A stretch of 5,127 nt of DNA from a candidate division Zixibacteria bacterium RBG_16_43_9 (lineage in GTDB: Bacteria; Zixibacteria; MSB-5A5; RBG-16-43-9): NCBI GenBank assembly GCA_001775355.1, contig MEWM01000063.1:3639-8765 (forward strand), in the 5' to 3' direction. Made by a program: the position numbers and the translations under genes. Each line of letters begins with the position of its first letter. Position 1 is the stretch's first letter. Shown one piece after another: positions 1 to 4,603 of the stretch. The notes beneath the pieces are model-generated. The model saw nothing but the letters and a program-made list of their open reading frames with translations, made no database searches and was not told the DNA's origin.

Positions 1-594
1 TGCTATATTCCCAATTCCAAGGTTTTTTTTCTGTGTAATTTTCATCTGGTTATTGTCAAACTGAATCGGCCCCTCTGGGTAACGTGATAATCGAACTTCT
101 ATTACCGTATCACCATTTATTATTATCTTTTTTGCAGAATCTGAGACGACTTCTTTTTTCGGCGGTGAGAGAGAAAGCTCCATTATATGTTTATAATCCA
201 TTTTAACAAATGAAGCACTGTCAATTTCCGTTGTCACTTTCACCTTTCGATTCAGAGCTGGTCGAGGAATAGTATCTAAAGAAAAAATAAGGATAGTGGT
301 CGAATCGGACCACCCTAACAAAGGTTGAAAAAAGGACTCAATAACACATTTGTCTCCGGTGACCGCAACTATATATGCTCCAGACGGTATATCTGAGATG
401 AAAAATTTTCCATTTGAATCTGTTTTTGCTTTTTTTCCAGGAATACTAACCTGAACATCTGTCAAAGGTTTTCCTTCGCATACCACTATTCCGGCAATGT
501 TACCGGCTTTAGTCTCTTTAACAAAACCCGAATTTAAAACCGCTGAGAACAAAACCATCAAAATCAATCCAGCCAAAATACAATTCTTTTTCAT
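1..594 (-). CDS. Secreted protein with carboxypeptidase-regulatory-like domain (3' end cut by window)
   Basis: The frame is open for 198 codons from ATG at 594 to the window edge, so the C-terminus is missing. Residues 1-22 look like a Sec signal peptide: MKKN, then a hydrophobic stretch over about residues 5-20. The cleavage site is unclear; TKA|GN near residue 30 is possible. Residues 32 to about 85 match the carboxypeptidase regulatory-like (CarboxypepD_reg) beta-sandwich: IAGIV, GKPLTDVQVSI, KTDSNGKFFISDIPSGAYIVAV. That fold is common in exported, surface and outer-membrane proteins and usually serves as a structural or binding module, not an enzyme. Residues 86-198 are not recognised; they are polar and probably beta-rich. 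The gene follows the histidine kinase by 11 bp with its own ribosome-binding site, so the two are probably co-transcribed. All four arginines use CGN codons, whereas the neighbouring genes favour AGA/AGG, a weak hint of different origin. The domain and export are fairly secure; the biological role is unknown. Confidence 0.82.
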   Translation of the reverse strand, partial: MKKNCILAGLILMVLFSAVLNSGFVKETKAGNIAGIVVCEGKPLTDVQVSIPGKKAKTDSNGKFFISDIPSGAYIVAVTGDKCVIESFFQPLLGWSDSTTILIFSLDTIPRPALNRKVKVTTEIDSASFVKMDYKHIMELSLSPPKKEVVSDSAKKIIINGDTVIEVRLSRYPEGPIQFDNNQMKITQKKNLGIGNIA

Positions 595-601
595 AGTTCT
601 T

Positions 602-607
602 CTTCCT
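602..607 (-). promoter_or_regulatory. Ribosome-binding site of the secreted-protein gene, overlapping the kinase stop codon
   Basis: Read on the minus strand, AGGAAG ends 7 nt before the ATG at 594 and shares bases with the TAG stop of the histidine kinase (608-606). This placement is typical of translationally coupled operon genes and fixes the start of the downstream gene. Confidence 0.7.
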
Positions 608-2240
608 ATAAAGGCAAATACACTGTAAACTTTGACCCTTTGTCCACCTCGCTTTTTACTTCGATATACCCCTGGTGGTCTGCGATTATCTTTTTGCAAA
701 CCGGCAAGCCCAGGCCTGAGCCTTTGGGCTTGGTGGTGAAAAAGGGGATATATAGTTTCTGCAGATTTTCTTCGCTTATCCCGGAGCCGGTATCCTCAAC
801 CTCGAAGATAGCGAAATCCTCGTTTCTTTTAGTCCTTATAGTCAAGGTCCCTCCTTCAGGCATCGCATCAATCGCATTTTCTATCAGGTTGAAAAGAACC
901 TGCTCTATTCTTTTAGGGTCGAAATTCAGAATCGAAGGTTCCAGGGAGAATTTGGTCTTTAACCAGATGCCGTTATATCTTAACTTACCCCTGAATACCT
1001 CTATAGCATCTTTAATCAGCTGGTTCAAATCCTTTTTCTCATAATTTAGTTTGGTGGCTTTTGAATAGTCCAAGATCTCAGAGGTTATGCTCTCCAGCCT
1101 TTCGGTCTCTTTTACAATGATCTCTAACTCGTGCGGGACCAGCTTTCCTTCCTCAGCCTTTCTTAAAGCCCGGCGCGCGTATCCACCCATGGTCACCAGT
1201 GGGGTTTTTATCTCATGGGCAACGGTAGTGGCTAATTTGCCTATATCCACCCATCTTTCAGCCTGCAAAAGATAGTTCTGGTTTTCTCTTAAAATCCGGG
1301 AGGCAAGCTCCAATTCTTTTATTTTATGCTTTAACTCCTCTTGCAAAACGATATTTTCGATCTGGGAAGCGGCCTGGTTGGCAAAAGTCTCCAGTCCCAC
1401 CTGGTCGTCCTCCAAAATCTTATTTCCGGTGATGAGGTTATCTACTGCCAGAATCCCTATGGCTTTATTTTCAGAAAATATCGGCACAAGCAAAAACCCC
1501 TTTGGGTCTAGAAGTCTCAAGACCTCATCTGGTTGTAAATTTGAGACCCCCTCCTCCGTTATATTGAAACTTTTTTTCTCTAAAATTGCCTTGATCAGAA
1601 TATTCTCTTTTTCCTCCAGGGAGAAAGTGAGACCCTTTACCTTAAAAGTCAATTCATTCTCCTGCTCCTCTGAGTAAATAACATTCTCTAACATCTGTTC
1701 GAAGGTAACCTTTTCTTTTTTTATATATGACCAGATTTTAAAAGCTTCTTCCTGGTCTTTGGGACCCAAACCCATCCTCCCCTCTAAAGTTTGAGTTTTG
1801 GGATTGACTAAGAAGATGAATGCCCGGTTAAAACCGAATACCTCCCCGGCCGTAACCCCGGTTAAAATTATCCTTAAGGTCTTATCCAGCTCCTTGGACT
1901 TAAGCAGGGCATCTGATACTTTTTTCAGAAGGGAAAGCTCCTCTAATTTCTTGTTGAGGTCCTGGTTTATCCTCTCCAGATAATTATCAAAGGTTTTCAC
2001 CTGACCGAGCAGAATTTTTAAAGACTCCTCTGCTATCCGGTCAGCGTTTCTTCTCCCGGCAAACCTGGAGGAAAGCTTCTGGAAAAAACTGCATTCCAGG
2101 CAGTTTCCCAACCTTTTGTCTGAAGGAAAGAAGATTTCGAGCTTCTCCCCTGAAACTAAAAGATTGAGCCAGCAGTTCCCCTGCTCTTTTTTATCCTGAG
2201 AAAAACAAGAAAGAGGAATATCAAAAAAATCTGATCTCAT
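606..2240 (-). CDS. Soluble GAF-domain sensor histidine kinase
   Basis: A two-component sensor kinase that autophosphorylates on histidine and passes the phosphate to a response regulator. From ATG at 2240 it is 544 residues. In that numbering there is a cysteine-bearing N-terminus (C12, C23, C47, C50), a coiled-coil linker (about 85-112), a GAF domain (about 119-299), a second coiled coil, a HisKA dimerisation domain with H342 in VAHEIKTPL, and a HATPase_c domain. The ATPase boxes are N (NLIENAIDAM, N455), G1 (DTGSGI, 483-488), F (PFFTTK) and G2 (GSGLGL, 507-512). All catalytic boxes are intact. HEIKT fits the HExxT pattern linked to phosphatase activity, so the enzyme may be bifunctional. 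I see no transmembrane segment, so it should be cytosolic and sense a soluble ligand, redox state or metal. An in-frame TTG at 2297 would add 19 residues, but it has no Shine-Dalgarno and lies on the -35 box; the ATG at 2240 follows GGAGGGGGAA directly. The signal and partner regulator are unknown. Confidence 0.93.
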   Translation of the reverse strand: MRSDFFDIPLSCFSQDKKEQGNCWLNLLVSGEKLEIFFPSDKRLGNCLECSFFQKLSSRFAGRRNADRIAEESLKILLGQVKTFDNYLERINQDLNKKLEELSLLKKVSDALLKSKELDKTLRIILTGVTAGEVFGFNRAFIFLVNPKTQTLEGRMGLGPKDQEEAFKIWSYIKKEKVTFEQMLENVIYSEEQENELTFKVKGLTFSLEEKENILIKAILEKKSFNITEEGVSNLQPDEVLRLLDPKGFLLVPIFSENKAIGILAVDNLITGNKILEDDQVGLETFANQAASQIENIVLQEELKHKIKELELASRILRENQNYLLQAERWVDIGKLATTVAHEIKTPLVTMGGYARRALRKAEEGKLVPHELEIIVKETERLESITSEILDYSKATKLNYEKKDLNQLIKDAIEVFRGKLRYNGIWLKTKFSLEPSILNFDPKRIEQVLFNLIENAIDAMPEGGTLTIRTKRNEDFAIFEVEDTGSGISEENLQKLYIPFFTTKPKGSGLGLPVCKKIIADHQGYIEVKSEVDKGSKFTVYLPL

Positions 2241-2250
2241 TTCCCCCTCC
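2241..2250 (-). promoter_or_regulatory. Strong Shine-Dalgarno that sets the kinase start
   Basis: Read on the minus strand, GGAGGGGGAA sits directly before ATG at 2240, with the GGAGG core 5 nt from the start codon. It is the only good ribosome-binding site near the kinase 5' end and supports 2240 over the upstream TTG at 2297. Confidence 0.8.
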
Positions 2251-2268
2251 AAAAATTTGTTTAAATTT

Positions 2269-2297
2269 ACTATAAACTTTTCAAGGTAATTTGTCAA
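2269..2297 (-). promoter_or_regulatory. Sigma70-type promoter for the kinase operon
   Basis: On the minus strand a perfect -35 box TTGACA (2297-2292) is followed by exactly 17 bp and a -10 box TATAGT (2274-2269), five of six matches to consensus. Transcription would start near 2262, leaving a leader of about 20 nt that contains the Shine-Dalgarno. The match is read directly from sequence; activity is inferred. Confidence 0.75.
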
Positions 2298-2307
2298 GAG
2301 TTTTATG

Positions 2308-2336
2308 TTGACATCGCGCAGAATTATCTTAATTTT
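2308..2336 (+). promoter_or_regulatory. Possible nadC promoter, good -35 and weak -10
   Basis: A perfect TTGACA lies at 2308-2313. At 16-17 bp spacing the only -10 candidates are TAATTT (2330-2335) or AATTTT (2331-2336), each with three of six matches. If used, transcription would begin at about 2342-2344, on or next to the nadC ATG. The -35 forms an inverted repeat with the minus-strand -35 (TGTCAA, 10 bp, TTGACA). Confidence 0.35.
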
Positions 2337-2343
2337 TACCCCT

Positions 2344-3189
2344 ATGAGGAAATCCGGGTTCCAAAAAATTCAAGAGATAGTTAAAATCGCCTTAGAAGAA
2401 GATCTGGGAAAAGGAGATATAACCTCAGAGCTGATTATCCCGGAAAAACAAAAGGGGATGGGGTTTATCATAGCCAAAGAGAAAGGGATAATCGCCGGGC
2501 TGGAGGTGGCAAAATCGGTTTTCAAGCAGGTTGATCCCGGATTAGTGTTTAAGCCATTAGTAAGTGACGGAGACAAAGTGAGACCAAACCAGAAGGTCGC
2601 CCTGATCCGGGGAAAGGCAAAAAGTATCTTAGCTGGAGAAAGGACAGCCCTGAATTTTCTGCAGAGGCTTTCTGGAATTGCCACCCTCACTGGCGAGTTT
2701 GTCAGGAAAATCAGAGGCACCAAGGCGAAGATCTTAGATACCCGCAAAACCACCCCCGGACTGAGGCTCTTGGAAAAGTATGCAGTAAAAAAGGGTGGAG
2801 GAAAGAACCACCGCCAGGGGCTTTATGATATGATCCTGATTAAGGATAATCATATTGAGGCAGCCGGGAGTATCTCTTTAGCAATCAGGAAGGCTCTGAG
2901 AAACAGAAAAGGGCTTAAAATCGAAGTCGAGACCAGAAATTTAGAAGAGATAAAAGAGGCTTTAAATTTTAAGATCAACCGGATAATGCTGGATAATTTC
3001 AGGTCAGAAGATTTAAAAAAAGCGGTCAAGCTCATCCGTTCAAAAAACAAAAAAGTGGAGATCGAAGCCTCAGGCAAGGTTAATCTGAAAAATGTTAGAA
3101 AAATAGCCCTGAGCGGTGTTGACTTCATATCGGTAGGAGCACTGACCCATTCAGCCAAAGCCCTGGACTTCAGTCTTTTGTTGAAGTGA
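2344..3189 (+). CDS. nadC: Quinolinate phosphoribosyltransferase (nicotinate-nucleotide pyrophosphorylase, carboxylating)
   Basis: NadC joins quinolinate to PRPP, giving nicotinate mononucleotide, CO2 and pyrophosphate, and is the entry step of de novo NAD synthesis into the pyridine nucleotide pool. It is cytosolic. From ATG at 2344 it is 281 residues, a normal length. Family motifs appear in order: ALEEDLGKGDITSELI (15-30), the ERTALNFLQRLSGIAT helix (99-114), DTRKTTPGLR (132-141), GGGKNHR (151-157), ILIKDNH (164-170), IEVET (193-197), IMLDN (214-218), IEASGK (240-245) and SVGALTHS (263-270). The basic residues expected to bind PRPP and quinolinate are present. An upstream ATG at 2305 would add 13 residues (MLTSRRIILIFTP) that do not look like the family N-terminus, and it would overlap a -35 box. 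The ATG at 2344 has no clear Shine-Dalgarno, so the start is less certain than the product. nadA and nadB are not in the window. The gene diverges from the kinase and leads a nadC-birA-coaX run. Confidence 0.96.
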   Translation: MRKSGFQKIQEIVKIALEEDLGKGDITSELIIPEKQKGMGFIIAKEKGIIAGLEVAKSVFKQVDPGLVFKPLVSDGDKVRPNQKVALIRGKAKSILAGERTALNFLQRLSGIATLTGEFVRKIRGTKAKILDTRKTTPGLRLLEKYAVKKGGGKNHRQGLYDMILIKDNHIEAAGSISLAIRKALRNRKGLKIEVETRNLEEIKEALNFKINRIMLDNFRSEDLKKAVKLIRSKNKKVEIEASGKVNLKNVRKIALSGVDFISVGALTHSAKALDFSLLLK

Positions 3190-3204
3190 GGATGTGGTCC
3201 ATAA

Positions 3205-3231
3205 AAGCCTTACGACGGCTACGCCGGGCTT
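3205..3231. repeat. GC-rich hairpin just after nadC
   Basis: AAGCC (3205-3209) can pair with GGCTT (3227-3231), and inside it CGGC (3216-3219) pairs with GCCG (3223-3226) across a TAC loop, with a 6-nt bulge on the left arm. No T-run follows, so it is not a convincing terminator; it may protect an mRNA end or be another repeat remnant. Confidence 0.4.
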
Positions 3232-3246
3232 AGACCCCAGCAGGGC

Positions 3247-3264
3247 GGAGGTCTTTAGATCTCC
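3247..3264. repeat. REP-like palindrome, copy 1 (GGAGGTCT-TT-AGATCTCC)
   Basis: Eight-base arms are separated by two bases, with one mismatch that becomes a G-U pair in RNA. The flanks match copy 2 about 100 bp downstream: both begin GCGGAGGTCTT and end CTCCA. This points to a dispersed repeat family. Confidence 0.6.
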
Positions 3265-3272
3265 ATTACGGA

Positions 3273-3298
3273 AGATGTAAAAAGTAAGATGTGAGATG
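3273..3298 (+). repeat. Short AGATGT direct repeats
   Basis: AGATGT occurs at 3273-3278 and 3287-3292, and AGATG at 3294-3298, in low-complexity purine-rich sequence between palindromes. Copy spacing is irregular, so this is probably degenerate repeat sequence without a known role. Confidence 0.3.
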
Positions 3299-3318
3299 AT
3301 GTAAGCAAAAGATAGAGT

Positions 3319-3336
3319 GTAAACCTTCAGGTTTAC
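3319..3336. repeat. Perfect palindrome GTAAACCT-TC-AGGTTTAC
   Basis: Perfect eight-base arms flank a TC centre, the same 8-2-8 layout as the GGAGGTCT palindromes. The core is CTTCAG. A shortened relative, GTAAAGCTTTAC, lies after birA at 4414-4425. The arms resemble BirA operator half-sites, but the spacing is wrong for that site. It lies about 93 bp before birA. Confidence 0.65.
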
Positions 3337-3345
3337 CAAAAAAAT

Positions 3346-3368
3346 GTAGCGGAGGTCTTCAGACCTCC
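3346..3368. repeat. REP-like palindrome, copy 2, with GTAG head
   Basis: GTAGC (3346-3350) precedes a perfect palindrome, GGAGGTCT-TC-AGACCTCC (3351-3368). A GTAG tetranucleotide next to a palindrome is the described layout of REP sequences mobilised by REP-associated tyrosine transposases (RAYT/TnpA-REP). No transposase is visible in this window. Confidence 0.65.
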
Positions 3369-3379
3369 AATGTGCGAGG

Positions 3380-3398
3380 TTTAAGACTTCAGTTAAAA
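3380..3398. repeat. Decayed palindrome around CTTCAG
   Basis: TTTAA plus CT on the left pairs with AG plus TTAAA on the right around a TC centre, with a GA bulge. It looks like a degraded member of the palindrome family upstream. It runs into TTAAAATTTTAA (3393-3404), itself a perfect 12-bp palindrome. Confidence 0.35.
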
Positions 3399-3428
3399 TT
3401 TTAAGAAATTTTGAACAGCGAATAAACG

Positions 3429-4400
3429 ATGATCTCTGAAAGCATTCTTACCCTTTTGAAAAGAGAAAAGAATTCTAGCGGATTAAGTGCCAGTCTTCTT
3501 TCCTCTTCGTTAAGTCTGCCCACCTCTTCAGTTTATGAAGGGATTGCGGAATTAAAAAAACTCGGGTATAAAATCGAAACTGAAAAAGGAAAAATTTATC
3601 GCCTGACCTCAGTGCCTGATAGTCTCATTCCTTTAGAGATTCACGATAACCTTAAAACTAAAATCTTAGGGAAAAGAATCCTCTCTTACCGCACTCTAAA
3701 ATCGACCAATGACTTAGCTTATAGATTAGCTGAAGAAAAAGCTCCTGAAGGGACTTTAATCGTGGCTGAAAAACAGACTGCAGGAAAAGGAAGACTTGGC
3801 AGAAAATGGCTCTCTCCTCCGGAAAGGGGAATCTGGATGAGCTTGATCTTAAGACCCAAAATCCCGCCAGCCAAAGCACCCGGACTCTCCTTATGCACCG
3901 GCTTAGCTTTAGTCCAGACTATAAGGGAGAAAACCGGACTGAAAGCAGATCTGAAATGGCCCAACGATTGTCTGATTGAAGGTAAAAAATTTGCCGGCAT
4001 TCTTTTAGAGCTGTCAGCAGAGCTGGATAAGGTAAACTTTGTCATAATCGGGGTGGGAGTAAATGTAAATCAGGTCCAGGACGATTTCCCTAAGAATCTG
4101 AAAGGCAAAGCCACTTCCATCCTTATGGAATCAGGCAAAAGATACTCCAGGGTTGAACTCCTAAAGACTTTTTTAGAGAAATTGGAAAAAATCTATCTGA
4201 ATTTCAAAACCTTTGGACTGAAATTTTATCTGGAGGAAATAAAAAGCTCTTCCTCCATGTTGGGACATAAGGTGAAGCTTCTGTACGGAAAGGAAAAGAT
4301 CAAGGGCATCGTCAAAGACATTGATGAGAACGGCTCCTTAATCCTTGAAACCCGAGGGCATCTGGGAACCATAAGCTCTGGCGAGGTTACACTGATTTAA
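3429..4400 (+). CDS. birA: Biotin-[acetyl-CoA-carboxylase] ligase with N-terminal HTH (BirA)
   Basis: BirA activates biotin with ATP to biotinyl-5'-AMP and attaches it to the biotin carrier domain of carboxylases; versions with a DNA-binding domain also repress biotin genes. The protein is 323 residues, the normal size for the bifunctional class. Residues 3-60 form a winged helix-turn-helix (LPTSSVYEGIAELKKLGYKI, then a wing ending KIYRL). The catalytic domain follows: STNDLA (92-97), the biotin/adenylate loop GKGRLGRKW (119-127), KWPND (176-180), GKKFAGILLE (185-194) and GVGVNVNQ (208-215). An SH3-like C-terminal domain ends SSGEVTLI (about 277-323). No key residue is missing. The ATG at 3429 fits the family N-terminus, but I see no strong Shine-Dalgarno before it. 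The presence of the HTH suggests a regulatory role, but no biotin synthesis gene is in view, so which genes it would control is unknown. It sits between nadC and coaX on the same strand. Confidence 0.97.
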   Translation: MISESILTLLKREKNSSGLSASLLSSSLSLPTSSVYEGIAELKKLGYKIETEKGKIYRLTSVPDSLIPLEIHDNLKTKILGKRILSYRTLKSTNDLAYRLAEEKAPEGTLIVAEKQTAGKGRLGRKWLSPPERGIWMSLILRPKIPPAKAPGLSLCTGLALVQTIREKTGLKADLKWPNDCLIEGKKFAGILLELSAELDKVNFVIIGVGVNVNQVQDDFPKNLKGKATSILMESGKRYSRVELLKTFLEKLEKIYLNFKTFGLKFYLEEIKSSSSMLGHKVKLLYGKEKIKGIVKDIDENGSLILETRGHLGTISSGEVTLI

Positions 4401-4413
4401 GAAACCCTGGAGT

Positions 4414-4425
4414 GTAAAGCTTTAC
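4414..4425. repeat. Palindrome GTAAAGCTTTAC after birA
   Basis: A perfect 12-bp palindrome starts 14 bp after the birA stop. With its flanks (GTGTAAA...TTTACC) it matches the outer bases of the palindrome at 3319-3336, with the centre shortened. No T-run follows, so it is not a classical terminator. Confidence 0.5.
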
Positions 4426-4435
4426 CTCGGATGAA

Positions 4436-4464
4436 CTGCATTCAAATGGATGCCCAAAATGCAG
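4436..4464. repeat. Stem-loop CTGCATT / AATGCAG
   Basis: Seven-base arms at 4436-4442 and 4458-4464 enclose a 15-base loop. It lies in the birA-coaX gap directly before the larger REPIN-like element. Function unknown; it may be another repeat fragment. Confidence 0.4.
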
Positions 4465-4472
4465 AGCGAAAG

Positions 4473-4571
4473 GTAGGGGAGACCCTTCCCTTCGACCTTG
4501 CTCAGGGACGGTGAGCTTGTCGAACCGTGTGGTCTCCCGAAAAAAAGGGAGGGGACAAGCCCCTCCCCTAC
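4473..4571. mobile_element. Nested REPIN-like element, non-autonomous
   Basis: The outer ends are a 9-bp inverted repeat, GTAGGGGAG (4473-4481) and CTCCCCTAC (4563-4571), spanning 99 bp. Inside are two structures. The first has an outer stem GGGAGACC (4477-4484) / GGTCTCCC (4531-4538) enclosing an inner hairpin TTCGAC + GCTCA (4491-4504) / TGAGC + GTCGAA (4512-4524). The second is GGGAGGGG (4547-4554) / CCCCTCCC (4560-4567) with loop ACAAG. The inner TTCGAC hairpin resembles a repeat widespread in unrelated bacterial genomes (from memory, not searched). The GTAG heads in opposite orientation suit a REPIN (paired REP) moved by an enzyme encoded elsewhere. No coding capacity is credible. Confidence 0.6.
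4540..4567 (-). terminator. Terminator-shaped hairpin on the minus strand
   Basis: Read on the minus strand, GGGAGGGG, loop CTTGT and CCCCTCCC are followed at once by seven T (4546-4540). This is a textbook Rho-independent shape. There is no minus-strand gene in view to the right, so it could stop antisense transcription coming from the coaX side or be a by-product of the repeat. On the plus strand the hairpin is followed by CTAC and A residues and should not terminate birA-coaX transcription. Confidence 0.5.
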
Positions 4572-4592
4572 AAAAAAAATCCAGAAATCTTT

Positions 4593-4599
4593 AAGGAGG
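4593..4599 (+). promoter_or_regulatory. Shine-Dalgarno of coaX
   Basis: AAGGAGG ends 4 nt before ATG at 4604 and fixes the start. It is the strongest ribosome-binding site of the three rightward genes, and it lies just downstream of the REPIN-like element. Confidence 0.85.
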
Positions 4600-4603
4600 C
4601 ATT

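Noticed and set aside
640..1983. Several plus-strand frames of 60-134 codons opposite the kinase
   Set aside because: The minus-strand kinase has all catalytic motifs in frame; the opposite frames are serine- and leucine-rich shadows with no motif or start signal.
2305..2343. Upstream ATG for nadC adding MLTSRRIILIFTP
   Set aside because: It overlaps a TTGACA box, has only a weak AAGAG before it, and the added residues do not resemble NadC N-termini. It remains possible because the ATG at 2344 also lacks a clear ribosome-binding site.
3205..3231. A Rho-independent terminator for nadC
   Set aside because: The hairpin has a large bulge and is followed by AGACCCC, not a T-run.
3151..3339. A 62-codon minus-strand frame over the nadC 3' end and the following gap
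   Set aside because: It is composed of the palindromic repeats and the complement of nadC, has no ribosome-binding site and resembles no protein I know.
3247..3368. A CRISPR array
   Set aside because: Only two or three short palindromes with unequal, unrelated spacing and differing arms; no regular repeat-spacer pattern and no cas genes.
3371..3399. A promoter for birA using TAAAAT at 3394-3399
   Set aside because: The hexamer is a fair -10 match, but no -35 hexamer lies at 16-18 bp (TGTGCG at 17 bp), and it falls within an AT-rich palindrome where such matches are expected by chance.
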